Below are positions 52,598-62,146 of a stretch of 64,000 nucleotides of DNA, one piece after another. Location: positions 1,619,501 through 1,683,500 of the forward strand of contig NZ_CP150166.1 in NCBI RefSeq assembly GCF_037963765.1. The letters run 5' to 3'. The translations under genes were made by a program, and so were the position numbers. The DNA is from Sporosarcina sp. FSL W8-0480 (GTDB taxonomy: Bacteria > Bacillota > Bacilli > Bacillales_A > Planococcaceae). The notes beneath the pieces are model-generated. The model was given only the letters and a program-made list of their open reading frames with translations. It was not told the DNA's origin and did no database searches. The stretch's first letter is position 1. The number at the start of each line of letters is the position of its first letter.

Positions 52598-53197
52598 CTA
52601 CAGGGCATCGACTTGAATATACATCGTCAAGACTTTAGCTTCATTATTTCCGGTAGAAAGAAATATATGTGGGATCGTTCCTTCGAAATAAGCGCTATCA
52701 CCCTGTTCCAGTGAATGTAATTCGCCATCATAATAAAGATGGATGGAGCCAGACAGGACATAGATAAATTCATCCTCCGCATGTGTGAACGGTTCTACTA
52801 ATTCCGCTTCCGGCAAGACAGTGACGATGACTGGTTCAATTTTGCTGAAATGAGAACGTTTCGCCAAGGCTTCATATGTATACCCAATTTCTTCATTACC
52901 GACTTTTACTGTTCTTTTTGCACTTTTTACAATCGACAACTTATTTTGGTTGCTCGATTCCAAAAACCAAGATAGGGGTGCATTTAATTCCTTTGCGATT
53001 TTTGATAATGTTGCAAGGGCAGGAGAAGCTTGCCCATTTTCAATTTTTGATATATGACTCTTTGTTAACGAGCATTTATCTGCTAATTCCTGTTGAGTCA
53101 AAGACATGTTTAGTCTTGCTTCCTTAACTTTCCGTCCGATTTCCTCTGGGTAGATTGTAATCTCCTCCTTTGTATTAAAGATAAGAACAACAGTCAA
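52598..53197 (-). CDS. XRE family regulator with C-terminal cupin domain
   Basis: An about 185-199-residue regulator. The N-terminal helix-turn-helix reads RLNMSLTQQELADKCSLTKS followed by HISKIENGQASPALATL, and the C-terminal cupin has THAEDEFIYVLSGSIHLYYD and LEQGDSAYFEGTIPHIF. XRE-cupin proteins sense a small metabolite. It is encoded just upstream of the mevalonate operon in the same direction. The start is unclear: TTG 53197 directly abuts a TATAAT box, while the strong AAGGAGG at 53164-53170 is best spaced for ATC 53155. Confidence 0.88.
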   Translation of the reverse strand: MTVVLIFNTKEEITIYPEEIGRKVKEARLNMSLTQQELADKCSLTKSHISKIENGQASPALATLSKIAKELNAPLSWFLESSNQNKLSIVKSAKRTVKVGNEEIGYTYEALAKRSHFSKIEPVIVTVLPEAELVEPFTHAEDEFIYVLSGSIHLYYDGELHSLEQGDSAYFEGTIPHIFLSTGNNEAKVLTMYIQVDAL

Positions 53198-53230
53198 ATT
53201 ATACTCTATTTTTGTAAAAAAACATAAAAA

Positions 53231-53265
53231 AACAGTCCCTAGGCATCCGGCCTAATAGGACTGTT
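53231..53265 (-). terminator. Terminator of the tRNA-Val gene
   Basis: AACAGTCC and GGACTGTT close a hairpin with an inner GGCC element, followed on the minus strand by TTTTTATG and more T. Confidence 0.8.
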
Positions 53266-53316
53266 TCTGGAGAAGGCTGTTGTTCCGACAACCTTCCTAC
53301 GGGTTTGGCACCCAAT

Positions 53317-53389
53317 GATTCCGACTGGGCTCGAACCAGCGACCTCTACCCTGTCAAGGTAGCGCTCTCCCAGCTGAGCTACGGAATCG
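53317..53389 (-). tRNA. tRNA-Val (anticodon GAC)
   Basis: A complete 73-base cloverleaf on the minus strand. The acceptor arms GATTCCG and CGGAATC match. The D arm is GCTC-AGCTGGGAG-AGC, and the anticodon arm CTACC-TTGACAG-GGTAG gives anticodon GAC. The T arm carries TTCGAGC. The CCA end is not encoded (discriminator A is followed by TTG), so it would be added by the CCA-adding enzyme. Confidence 0.97.
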
Positions 53390-53510
53390 GGAGAAGATGT
53401 GCTTGCTTACTGCACATTTATTATTATAGCGGGTTTGTCCAAGAAGTCAACATCATTTCTAAAAGTTTTTTCTTTCGATGATAAAAAGGTAGAATGGAAG
53501 GAAAAGGGGG

Positions 53511-54359
53511 GTGGTGGAAATACAAATTTCATTACCGTTTATTTATGATTTTGATCGAGCACTTGAACGGTTGGCGGGGGATCCGGTAAATGCAGTCGAT
53601 TTGCGAAAAAGGGAAGTGAAGATTCCGATGGAAGAGGGGAATATTATCACTCTACGTGGGTTAGGCACGAAGGATTCACCTATGTTTTTGCTCGAGAACG
53701 CAATAGATAAAAAGCAAGTTGATAAGGTGAAGTCCATTTTTCATTTTGATATCCGTTTAGATACGATTGCCAACCACTTCCGGGATACCAATCTTGAGAA
53801 GCTTTTTATGGATCACGCTGGGACACCGCTAATAAAAGAGTTCTCACTGTACGGTTCACTCATGAAGAGTATCATTCACCAACAGTTGAATCTGACATTT
53901 TCACATGTTTTAACGATGCGATTCGTCGAGAACTTTGGTGAGTATCAAAATGGGGTATGGCGATATCCTCGACCTGAAAGGATTGCAGCACTTCAAGTGG
54001 AAGATTTACGCCAACTTCAATTTAGCGGTAGGAAAGCAGAGTATGTCATCGGCCTGTCTCGTGCAATTGTCGATGGGAACCTAAATTTAAATGCGTTTGA
54101 AAAAATGGATGATGAAGAGGTAATACGTGAAATGATTGTCCATCGCGGAATCGGACCGTGGACTGCACAAAATTTTCTTATGTTCGGATTAGGAAGGCCT
54201 AATTTATTTCCATTAGCGGATATAGGATTGCAAAACGCCTTAAAAAATATATGGGCAATGGACCGTAAACCGACAAAAGAAGAAATGATGGAACATTTTC
54301 CGGATTGGGAACCATACTTAAGCTATGCAGCGTTATATTTATGGAGGAGTATTGAATAA
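53511..54359 (+). CDS. DNA-3-methyladenine glycosylase II (AlkA-like)
   Basis: A 282-residue base-excision repair enzyme of the HhH-GPD superfamily. The N-terminal beta domain precedes LMKSIIHQQLNLTFSHVLTM. The helix-hairpin-helix MIVHRGIGPWTAQNFLMFGL follows, with the catalytic aspartate in PLADIGLQNAL near residue 240. It removes alkylated purines from DNA. The start is GTG 53511 or GTG 53514, both after AAGGGGG. Confidence 0.9.
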   Translation: MVEIQISLPFIYDFDRALERLAGDPVNAVDLRKREVKIPMEEGNIITLRGLGTKDSPMFLLENAIDKKQVDKVKSIFHFDIRLDTIANHFRDTNLEKLFMDHAGTPLIKEFSLYGSLMKSIIHQQLNLTFSHVLTMRFVENFGEYQNGVWRYPRPERIAALQVEDLRQLQFSGRKAEYVIGLSRAIVDGNLNLNAFEKMDDEEVIREMIVHRGIGPWTAQNFLMFGLGRPNLFPLADIGLQNALKNIWAMDRKPTKEEMMEHFPDWEPYLSYAALYLWRSIE

Positions 54360-54365
54360 TAACTA

Positions 54366-54392
54366 AAAAAGCTTCCCTATAAAAGGAAAGCC
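54366..54392 (-). terminator. Terminator of the small acidic protein gene
   Basis: GCTTTCC and GGGAAGC on the minus strand, with a G-T pair, are followed by six T. Confidence 0.78.
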
Positions 54393-54402
54393 AAGTTATT
54401 TA

Positions 54403-54552
54403 TTATGAATGTGCATGTTCGTTTTCTTCGTCAAGGCGGTCGTCAAAGAAGAGGAAATTTTCATCGTTCAGGTCCGAGATGCGCTCCTTGTTGAGACCTA
54501 ATGAAAGATTTCCCTCAAAGATTGTTTCCCACCAAGTATCTGTTGTTGTCAT
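54403..54552 (-). CDS. Small acidic protein (49 aa)
   Basis: A 49-codon frame from ATG 54552, eight bases after GGAGG; ATG 54558 is in frame but too close to that site. The product MTTTDTWWETIFEGNLSLGL continues NKERISDLNDENFLFFDDRL and ends DEENEHAHS. It is acidic and tryptophan-containing and has its own ribosome site and terminator. I do not recognise a family. Confidence 0.65.
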   Translation of the reverse strand: MTTTDTWWETIFEGNLSLGLNKERISDLNDENFLFFDDRLDEENEHAHS

Positions 54553-54845
54553 GTTCATTTCCTCCATTTCAAATATATTCACTAATTGCGATGTGATAAT
54601 TCATTACCCTTAACTTAAAGGAACTAAAACGTCATTCAATGAAAAAGAATCTTTTGGCCCGTTATTAGGTGAGTCTGAAGGTTTTAATTAAAAACAACTG
54701 AAACGAAGGAACCACCCAACGAATTGTGTAATCTTAGTATATGTTGACAAGCTTTTTGCCAAACTGCGTAATTGGTCGGAATTTGTCGGTTGAAATTCAG
54801 TCCTTTTGCTATATTGACAATTTGTTTTTGCTAAAGGGAGTTGAG
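54553..54845. other. Intergenic region before the aldehyde dehydrogenase gene
   Basis: About 290 bases, AT-rich. A weak TGAAAC-N15-CGAA pair at about 54700 could be an extracytoplasmic-sigma promoter but is not convincing. Otherwise I see nothing. Confidence 0.3.
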
Positions 54846-56234
54846 ATGTTGGATTTTCAAAGAAATACAGATAAAATTATTGAATTGCAGCGGGAATTTT
54901 ACATGACGGGTAAGACAAAGGATGCCGATTTCCGAATAGAAATGCTTATTCGCTTGAGAGATGCGATTAAGCAAAATGAAGATAAAATTCACGAAGCTTT
55001 GAAGAGAGATTTAGGAAAGAGCCCTTTTGAAGCGTATGTAACCGAAGTGGGATTCGTTTTATCAAGCATTTCAATGATGCTAAAAAACGTAAGGGAATGG
55101 ATGGAGCCTGAGCAAGTGAAAACACCGGCACATTTACAACCCGCGAAAAGTTTTATTGTAAGGGAGCCATATGGTTCGGTGCTGATTATTGGCCCATTTA
55201 ATTATCCTTTCCAATTAATAATGGATCCTCTGATAGGTGCTATCGCAGCTGGTAATTGTGCAGTTGTTAAACCGTCAGAGGCTGCTATTCATACAACTAC
55301 ACTTATAAATGATCTATTAACAGAAATTTTCCCACCAAAGTTTATCTGTGTCGTAGAAGGCGGAATTGAAGAAACAAATGCTTTAATACACGCACCATTC
55401 GACTATATTTTTTTTACCGGAAGTGTAACGGTAGGGAAAATCGTCATGAAAGCGGCTGCTGAAAGACTGACTCCTATAACTCTTGAATTAGGTGGAAAGA
55501 GTCCGGTAATCGTTGATCAGACTGCAAATATCAAAATTGCAGCCGAGCGGATTGTCTGGGGAAAATTTCTTAATAATGGACAAACCTGTGTCGCCCCCGA
55601 TTATATCGTGGTCCATGAGTCCGTTAAGGATAAGCTTATAAAAGAAATTATTAATTGCATACGTGATTTTTACGGAGCAGATAGTTCAGTAAGTGTGGAT
55701 TACGGAAGGATTGTGAACTCCAAGCATTTTGATCGTTTGTCGGAGTTAATTCGAAAAGAGAAGGGAAATATTGTATTCGGCGGTAAGGTGAATCGTGATG
55801 ATTTATACATCAGTCCAACGATTTTGGATAATATCATTTGGTCGAGTCCGTCCATGGAAGATGAGATTTTCGGCCCTATCCTACCTATTCTAACTTATCA
55901 GAATTTAGGGGAGATTATTCATAGAATTCAAAAATTGCCGAAGCCTTTGGCTGCTTATCTATTTAGTGAGAATGCAAATGCACAGGAATACTTTTTGCAA
56001 AATCTACCGTTCGGTGGGGGTTGTATAAATGATACGATTTCCCATGTCGGTAACATTCATCTGCCGTTTGGGGGAGTGGGCGCATCCGGAATGAACGCTT
56101 ATCATGGCAAAGCAAGTTTTGACTTGTTCACCCATTCAAAGTCAATTTTAAAGAAGAGTACAAAACTCTCAGTGCGTATGGGATTCCCACCGTATGGAAA
56201 TAGACTTTCGCTGATCAAGCGAATCATTCGATAA
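54846..56234 (+). CDS. Aldehyde dehydrogenase (class 3/YwdH-like)
   Basis: A 462-residue NAD(P)-dependent aldehyde dehydrogenase of the shorter class-3 type. It has GPFNYPFQLIMDPLIGAIAA, the cofactor loop FFTGSVTVGKIVM, the catalytic glutamate LELGGKSPVIV and the catalytic cysteine NNGQTCVAPDYI near residue 245. The C-terminus ends with basic residues and a short hydrophobic stretch. ATG 54846 follows AAAGGGAG. It oxidises aldehydes in the family; the substrate is unknown. Confidence 0.9.
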   Translation: MLDFQRNTDKIIELQREFYMTGKTKDADFRIEMLIRLRDAIKQNEDKIHEALKRDLGKSPFEAYVTEVGFVLSSISMMLKNVREWMEPEQVKTPAHLQPAKSFIVREPYGSVLIIGPFNYPFQLIMDPLIGAIAAGNCAVVKPSEAAIHTTTLINDLLTEIFPPKFICVVEGGIEETNALIHAPFDYIFFTGSVTVGKIVMKAAAERLTPITLELGGKSPVIVDQTANIKIAAERIVWGKFLNNGQTCVAPDYIVVHESVKDKLIKEIINCIRDFYGADSSVSVDYGRIVNSKHFDRLSELIRKEKGNIVFGGKVNRDDLYISPTILDNIIWSSPSMEDEIFGPILPILTYQNLGEIIHRIQKLPKPLAAYLFSENANAQEYFLQNLPFGGGCINDTISHVGNIHLPFGGVGASGMNAYHGKASFDLFTHSKSILKKSTKLSVRMGFPPYGNRLSLIKRIIR

Positions 56235-56306
56235 TTAATTTAGGAAAAACCTGAATTAGTGTAGTAGTATAAGTATCATATAAAACAAAAAAAGGGGATG
56301 TAGGGA

Positions 56307-57356
56307 ATGTACCAATTTAATGAGGCAAGAACGACAGAGCTATTAAAAAGACTAGTGGAAACACCAAGTCCTTCAGGCTTTACCGATAAGGTGATGAAAG
56401 TAATCAGTGATGAATTTAAGGATATTGGTGTCCCTTTTAAAAGAACGAATAAAGGTGCAATTATCGCGACGGTTAAAGGTAAAGACGATTCGCGCCATCG
56501 TTTATTGACAGCACATACGGATACACTTGGAGCGATGGTCAAAGAAATAAAAAGTAACGGAAGACTTAAATTAGCCATGATTGGCGGGTTTAACTGGAAT
56601 GCTGTTGAAGGAGAGTATTGTCATATACATACAGCTTCGGGGAGTGTTGTTCGGGGAACTATCCTGATGCACCAAACTACAGTTCATGTATATCGCAACT
56701 CGGGTACTGCAGAACGAAATGCCGATAATATTGAAGTTCGTATAGATGAAAAGGTGAAAAATCCAAAAGAAACGAGAGCGCTTGGCATTGAGGTAGGAGA
56801 TTTCGTTTCATTTGACCCGAGATTTGAAGTAACACAAAGCGGGTTTATCAAATCAAGACACCTTGATGATAAGGCAAGCACTGCATTGTTGGTCGATCTC
56901 GTTCGTTCAGTGACGGAAAATGGAATTGAATTGCCAAACACTACTCACTTCTATATATCGAATAATGAAGAAATCGGTTACGGGGGGAACTCTAACGTCC
57001 CAGCTGAAACAGTCGAATATATAGCTGTTGACATGGGGGCAATAGGAGATGGACAATCCTCGGATGAATACACAGTGTCAATTTGTGCAAAGGATTCGAG
57101 CGGTCCTTATCATTATGCGTTAACTCGACATTTGACGGGTCTCTGTGAAAAAGGTAGCATCCCTTTTAAACTTGATATTTATCCATATTATGGTTCAGAT
57201 GCGTCTGCTGCAATTCGCGCAGGATTCGATGTGAAGCACGCATTATTCGGACCAGGGATTGAATCGTCGCATGCGTTAGAGCGGACACATGTCGATTCAT
57301 TAAAAGCGACAGCGCAATTACTACATTCGTATATTACTTCTGACATGATGGATTGA
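56307..57356 (+). CDS. M42 family metallopeptidase (glutamyl aminopeptidase-like)
   Basis: A 349-residue cytosolic dimetal aminopeptidase of the M42/YsdC family. The metal ligands are visible in LLTAHTDTLGAMVK, SRHLDDKAST, the catalytic glutamates in SNNEEIGYGG, VDMGAIGD, and the final PGIESSHALERTH. ATG 56307 follows AAAAGGGGATG. It lies 13 bases before murE, so the two may be co-transcribed. Confidence 0.92.
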   Translation: MYQFNEARTTELLKRLVETPSPSGFTDKVMKVISDEFKDIGVPFKRTNKGAIIATVKGKDDSRHRLLTAHTDTLGAMVKEIKSNGRLKLAMIGGFNWNAVEGEYCHIHTASGSVVRGTILMHQTTVHVYRNSGTAERNADNIEVRIDEKVKNPKETRALGIEVGDFVSFDPRFEVTQSGFIKSRHLDDKASTALLVDLVRSVTENGIELPNTTHFYISNNEEIGYGGNSNVPAETVEYIAVDMGAIGDGQSSDEYTVSICAKDSSGPYHYALTRHLTGLCEKGSIPFKLDIYPYYGSDASAAIRAGFDVKHALFGPGIESSHALERTHVDSLKATAQLLHSYITSDMMD

Positions 57357-57369
57357 TTGGAGGCAGGTC

Positions 57370-58860
57370 ATGGAAAGCGAATATTTATTCTCAAGCTTAC
57401 CGATAAAGAAAGTGGAAGGGATTTTACCTGAAATCGTTACGGATCTATCTGTGGATTCCCGTACTGTGAATGCGGGAGGTGTTTTTGTTTGTATCGAAGG
57501 CTTTACTGTGGATGGACATGCCTATGTTCAAAAAGCAATCGACCAAGGGGCGCGTGTTATTGTTGCATCTCGAAAGATTGAAGTGGACTTGGACAAAGTG
57601 GCAGTCATCTACGTTGAAGATACGTCAAGGGCGGTCGCATTACTTGCGCCAAGATTCTTCAATTATCCTTCTAAACGGATGACGATGATTGGCGTAACCG
57701 GTACAAATGGAAAAACAAGTGTCAGCAATATGTTGCACTCAATATTGAGTCATATCGGAGAAAAGTCAGCTGTAACGGGAACGATTGGATTTAACTTGGA
57801 TGGCGTGTTATATGAAACAGAAAACACAACGGCTGATGTATTGACAACCCAACAGATGATCAATCAGGCGGCGAATGCGGCTTGTACAACAATGACGATG
57901 GAAGTTTCTTCACATGGTCTTATCGAGGGAAGACTCGCGGGTACAGAGTTCGATATTGCTGTGTTTACGAATTTATCACATGACCATCTGGACTTCCATA
58001 AGACTATGGAAAATTACGGATATGCAAAAGGTCTATTATTTGCACAGCTTGGACAAGATTTAAGCCAATCGAAATTTGGAATTGTTAATGTCGATGATCC
58101 TTGGGGCGGCCGAATGAAGGAAATGACATCTCACCCGATTTTGACGTATGCAGTTCATACAAATGCCGATTTCACTGCTAAAGACATTAAATTGACTGTG
58201 GAAGGCACAACATTTACATTGGTTTCCCCGGTGGGAGAGTTCGATGTTTCCATGTCACTAATTGGCGAGTTTAATGTCTACAACGCTCTTGCCGTCATTG
58301 CTACATTATTCGCTAAAGGACATGAAATGGAAGAGATATTAAATGGACTATCTGTTATTCCGGCAGCAAAAGGCCGAATGGAAAAAGTGGAAACCGATCT
58401 ACCGCTGACGATTTATATCGATTATGCCCATTCTCCAGATGCGATTGAAAAGGCGATTCAAGCCGTTCTTCCTTATAAAGAGCCTAATAGCAAATTAATC
58501 TTTGTTATCGGGACTGGAGGGAATCGGGATCGACAGAAACGCCCAGTTATGGCGGAGAAGGCATCGATTGCGGATTATGTTATTTTAACGACGGATGACC
58601 CGCGTGACGAGCCTTATGAATCCATTCTTGCTGAATTGGAAGTAGGCATGAAACATAAGAACTATGCGTGCATAGGTGATCGGGAAAAAGCTGTCCGCCA
58701 TGCCGTTTCGGTTGCAGAATCCGGCGATATCATCATATTCGCAGGTAAAGGCCATGAAGATTATCAAATTGTAGGCAGGGAAAAGCTTTCGCACTCCGAT
58801 GCTGCAATCGCATTGGATGAAGCGGAGAGAAAGTTTGGCGAAGGTGTTTTGGATAAATAA
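57370..58860 (+). CDS. murE: UDP-MurNAc-tripeptide synthetase (MurE), probably lysine-adding
   Basis: A 496-residue Mur ligase that adds the third stem-peptide residue to UDP-MurNAc-L-Ala-D-Glu in the cytosol. ATP loop GVTGTNGKTSVSNM near residue 110, EVSSHGLIEGRL, FTNLSHDHLDFHKTMENY and IDYAHSPDAIEKAI are complete. The specificity motif is TTDDPRDEPYESI, DDPR where diaminopimelate-adding enzymes have DNPR. This agrees with lysine-type peptidoglycan in Planococcaceae (inference). It lies outside a division-cell-wall cluster. ATG 57370 follows GGAGG. Confidence 0.9.
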   Translation: MESEYLFSSLPIKKVEGILPEIVTDLSVDSRTVNAGGVFVCIEGFTVDGHAYVQKAIDQGARVIVASRKIEVDLDKVAVIYVEDTSRAVALLAPRFFNYPSKRMTMIGVTGTNGKTSVSNMLHSILSHIGEKSAVTGTIGFNLDGVLYETENTTADVLTTQQMINQAANAACTTMTMEVSSHGLIEGRLAGTEFDIAVFTNLSHDHLDFHKTMENYGYAKGLLFAQLGQDLSQSKFGIVNVDDPWGGRMKEMTSHPILTYAVHTNADFTAKDIKLTVEGTTFTLVSPVGEFDVSMSLIGEFNVYNALAVIATLFAKGHEMEEILNGLSVIPAAKGRMEKVETDLPLTIYIDYAHSPDAIEKAIQAVLPYKEPNSKLIFVIGTGGNRDRQKRPVMAEKASIADYVILTTDDPRDEPYESILAELEVGMKHKNYACIGDREKAVRHAVSVAESGDIIIFAGKGHEDYQIVGREKLSHSDAAIALDEAERKFGEGVLDK

Positions 58861-58869
58861 GATTGACGC

Positions 58870-58896
58870 AAAAGCTGTCTTACGGGACGGCTTTTT
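58870..58896 (+). terminator. Terminator of murE
   Basis: AAAAGCTGTC pairs with GACGGCTTTT, with one G-T pair, around a six-base loop and runs into T. Confidence 0.85.
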
Positions 58897-58997
58897 CATT
58901 TTCACATAAGATGTTTTAGAGGCTAATAAAAAACTGTTGAAATTGGCTTGGAATCTGTCTATGCTTAGAAAAGCAGAAAAGAAGGAGTTCATTTAAT

Positions 58998-60572
58998 ATG
59001 CAAAGACCTATAAATGATGAGATCGCATCCAGACGTACATTCGCAATCATTTCACACCCGGATGCCGGGAAAACGACGATGACTGAAAAACTACTCTATT
59101 TCGGTGGAGCAATTAGGGATGCTGGTACTGTAAAAGGTAAAAAGACTGGCAAATTTGCAACATCCGACTGGATGGAAATTGAAAAGCAACGTGGAATCTC
59201 CGTTACATCATCAGTTTTGCAATTTGACTATGACGGCAAACGTGTCAATATTTTGGACACTCCAGGCCACGAAGATTTCAGTGAAGACACATACCGTACG
59301 TTAATGGCGGTTGATGCAGCTGTCATGATGGTCGATTCAGCGAAAGGAATTGAACCTCAAACAATCAAGCTTTTCAAAGTTTGTCGTATGAGAGGCATTC
59401 CTATTTTCACATTTATGAACAAGTTGGACCGCCAAGGTAAAGAACCGCTTGAATTAATGGAAGAACTTGAGGAAGTTCTCGAAATTCAATCTTACGCCAT
59501 GAACTATCCAATCGGTATGGGTAAAGAATTCATTGGCGTTTACGACAGATTTAACAATCGGATTGAGCAGGCCCGTGTTGAAGGCGAAAGCCATTTCCTG
59601 CCTTTGAACGAAGAAGGAGAGCTTGCAGTCGAGCATCCGATGACAGAAACGTCCTACTACAAACAGGCCCTTGAAGACGTTATGTTATTGAATGAGGCCG
59701 GAAATGAATTTGATGTTGAGCGCGTAGCAAAGGGCGAGTTGACGCCTGTGTTTTTCGGAAGTGCGTTGACGAATTTCGGAGTACAAACATTTTTGGAGAC
59801 GTTCCTCCAATTCGCTCCACCTCCACAACCTCGTAAAACGAAGGAAGAGGAATTGGTCGACCCGCAATCTGAAGAGTTTTCAGGGTTCATCTTTAAAATT
59901 CAAGCGAATATGAATCCAGCTCACCGTGACAGAATTGCATTCGTTCGTATTGTATCTGGCGCCTTCGAGAGAGGTATGTCGGTTACAGTACCGCGGATCT
60001 CCAAGTCCTTTAAATTATCACAGACAACTCAATTTCTTGCAGATGACCGTGAAACCGTAAACGAAGCGGTTGCAGGAGATATCATTGGTCTTTACGACAC
60101 GGGGAATTATCAGATCGGTGACACAGTAGTTGGCGGCAAGGCAAACTTCCAATTCGAAGCGTTGCCGCAGTTTACACCCGAACTATTCGTCCGCGTCACT
60201 GCGAAAAACGTTATGAAATCAAAGCATTTCCATAAAGGGATCCTTCAATTGGTCCAAGAGGGTGCAATTCAATACTATAAAACACTCCATACGGAAGAAG
60301 TCATCCTTGGTGCTGTGGGCCAGCTTCAGTTTGAAGTGTTCGAGCACCGTATGAAAAACGAGTATAACGTTGAAGTCAATATGGAACACATCGGTTCAAA
60401 AGTCGCTCGCTGGATTGAAAATGAAAGCGACGTGAAAGAGTCAATGACAGGCCAACGCTCCATGCTTGTAAAAGACCGTTACGACAATCTCGTCTTCCTA
60501 TTCGAAAACGAATTCGCACTCCGCTGGTTCGGAGACAAATATCCAGACATCAAGTTATATAACTTATTATAA
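58998..60572 (+). CDS. prfC: Peptide chain release factor 3
   Basis: A 524-residue translational GTPase that recycles RF1/RF2 after peptide release. It has G1 [15 protein letters not shown], switch [10 protein letters not shown]3 [14 protein letters not shown] and G4 MNKLDRQ. The RF3-specific [30 protein letters not shown] and the terminal [15 protein letters not shown] are present. Full length. ATG 58998 follows AAAGGAG. A terminator follows, then repeat array F. Confidence 0.96.
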   Translation: MQRPINDEIASRRTFAIISHPDAGKTTMTEKLLYFGGAIRDAGTVKGKKTGKFATSDWMEIEKQRGISVTSSVLQFDYDGKRVNILDTPGHEDFSEDTYRTLMAVDAAVMMVDSAKGIEPQTIKLFKVCRMRGIPIFTFMNKLDRQGKEPLELMEELEEVLEIQSYAMNYPIGMGKEFIGVYDRFNNRIEQARVEGESHFLPLNEEGELAVEHPMTETSYYKQALEDVMLLNEAGNEFDVERVAKGELTPVFFGSALTNFGVQTFLETFLQFAPPPQPRKTKEEELVDPQSEEFSGFIFKIQANMNPAHRDRIAFVRIVSGAFERGMSVTVPRISKSFKLSQTTQFLADDRETVNEAVAGDIIGLYDTGNYQIGDTVVGGKANFQFEALPQFTPELFVRVTAKNVMKSKHFHKGILQLVQEGAIQYYKTLHTEEVILGAVGQLQFEVFEHRMKNEYNVEVNMEHIGSKVARWIENESDVKESMTGQRSMLVKDRYDNLVFLFENEFALRWFGDKYPDIKLYNLL

Positions 60573-60582
60573 GAACAACATG

Positions 60583-60621
60583 AACCGGATTGGCATTATA
60601 TTAATAGCCTTTCCGGTTTTT
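60583..60621 (+). terminator. Terminator of prfC
   Basis: AACCGGATTGGC and GCCTTTCCGGTT form an interrupted stem followed by TTTT. Confidence 0.82.
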
Positions 60622-60640
60622 GTATTGATTGCGAGTGGGA

Positions 60641-60940
60641 AAACGAGCGGTTTTAGGAATAAACGAGCGGTTTTGCGTAAGAACGAGCGGATTCAGGAAT
60701 AAACGAGCGGTTTTGCGGAAGAACGAGCGGATTCAGGAATAAACGAGCAGTTTTGCGTAAGAACGAGCGGATTTAGGAATAAACGAGCGGTTTTGCGTAA
60801 GAACGAGCGGATTTAGGAATAAACGAGCGGTTTTGCGTAAGAACGAGCGGATTCAGGAATAAACGAGCGGTTTCACAAAAAAACGACCGATACACGAAAA
60901 AAACAAGTGCCAGTTTACATAAACAAGCACCTGTTGAATT
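60641..60940. repeat. Tandem 20-bp repeat array F (core AACGAGCGG)
   Basis: Thirteen units start every 20 bases from 60641 to 60881, alternating AAACGAGCGGTTTTGCGTAA and GAACGAGCGGATTCAGGAAT as 40-bp dimers. Two degenerate units follow at 60901 and 60921. The array lies between prfC and the convergent NERD gene. Confidence 0.93.
60894..60935 (-). terminator. Terminator of the NERD gene, formed by decayed array units
   Basis: On the minus strand AGGTGC pairs with GCACTT outside and GTTTA with TAAAC inside, followed by GTTTTTTT. Confidence 0.65.
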
Positions 60941-61049
60941 GAAAGTGATTATATTTTGATAAGATGTATATGGTGCGTTATAGCCAAGCGAAAGACTAAC
61001 CAAGTTTTCGGGATACAACAATTTAAGGGATAAAATTCTTTATATAAGA

Positions 61050-62015
61050 TCATTTCTTCTCGGAGCACAAGACGATATTGTACCTTGAACCTCTTCCATT
61101 TCCAGTCAGTTTCGCCGATGAAGTGGCCAATAACCTTTTAGCTATATGTCTGTCATTCAAGCGTGTAAAATAGCAGAATTCCTTGTTTGTGATATTCTCT
61201 TTTATTAACATAGACCAATCAGTTAAGGCATTTTGATGTTCCTTTTTTCCTGTGTGACCGCAGCTTTTACATCTCCATTTTTGATGTTCCCACATCATAG
61301 AAAGGCCACTGCAAATGGGGCAGAAAACACCTGTTTTTATATCATTTAGATGAATATTATATTTATTTATTAAAGGAAATGGGTGGAATTCTTTGTGGTT
61401 TCTAACCATCTTTTGTGCTAATGAGTGGATTTTCGGTTTGTCAAGAATTCTTTGAGTAACCGATAATGTTCTAAGATGTGCGGCAACTTCGTAGGTGAAC
61501 ATGATGTGCATACTAGGGGGTTCTTCGATTAGTAGTTCATTGTTATAAGCAAATGCAATTAATCCTTTTATAGGAATGGTAATTTTATGCTTTTTTAACC
61601 AATTGTTCAGATGGAACATTTTTCTCTCCACTTCAACAATTGGGTTTTTCAAAGGCACTCTTTTTCCGGAGGGATATTCCTTTATAAATTGCAAGGGGTT
61701 GGATTTAACAACGATCTTCTCCGCAATATTTTTAACCTCTGAGATTAAGATAAACGCTGGAGTAATTAATATGGAATCCATTTTGAAAAAAGTATTATCG
61801 TCGCAAAGTGTGACGTCATGCAATATGGCATGAGGATAGTCAGGTCTGAATTCGGTTAAATATTTATCATATTGACTTTCACCCCCAAATCCAGCTTGTA
61901 GGTTATAAAGCCTTTCTTCAATTTTTGTTCTTCTTTCATCTCCTTTTCCCATTCGTTTTAGCAATGCGATTAGTCCGTCGATTTCCATTGTCTTTGTCCT
62001 TTTTTTAACTAACAC
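61050..62015 (-). CDS. NERD (nuclease-related domain) protein with zinc ribbon
   Basis: A 321-residue protein. Residues 45-150 are a NERD domain (GESQYDKYLTEFRPDYPHAI, MDSILITPAFILISEVKNIA with the acid-x-lysine core, then PLKNPIVEVERKMFHLNNWL). Residues 235-262 hold a zinc ribbon (CPICSGLSMMWEHQKWRCKS, then CGHTGKK), and a basic C-terminus follows. Nuclease activity is suggested by the fold only. GTG 62015 is seven bases after GGAGGTG. The gene is flanked on both sides by copies of the same repeat family (arrays F and G), which may have carried or fixed it here. Confidence 0.85.
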   Translation of the reverse strand: MLVKKRTKTMEIDGLIALLKRMGKGDERRTKIEERLYNLQAGFGGESQYDKYLTEFRPDYPHAILHDVTLCDDNTFFKMDSILITPAFILISEVKNIAEKIVVKSNPLQFIKEYPSGKRVPLKNPIVEVERKMFHLNNWLKKHKITIPIKGLIAFAYNNELLIEEPPSMHIMFTYEVAAHLRTLSVTQRILDKPKIHSLAQKMVRNHKEFHPFPLINKYNIHLNDIKTGVFCPICSGLSMMWEHQKWRCKSCGHTGKKEHQNALTDWSMLIKENITNKEFCYFTRLNDRHIAKRLLATSSAKLTGNGRGSRYNIVLCSEKK

Positions 62016-62146
62016 ATCATCACCTCCATTTCATTGTATCTTGGTTTGTCGAATTTTGGAATAGTCTGACTGAGATTGTCGAAAGTATTTAAACTTTTAC
62101 GGTTAAATGAAGTAGGCGGTTGAAAAAATAGTTAACGGCACACGGT

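Noticed and set aside
54700..54730. Extracytoplasmic sigma-factor promoter (TGAAAC...CGAA)
   Set aside because: The -10 match is poor and the distance to the gene is large.
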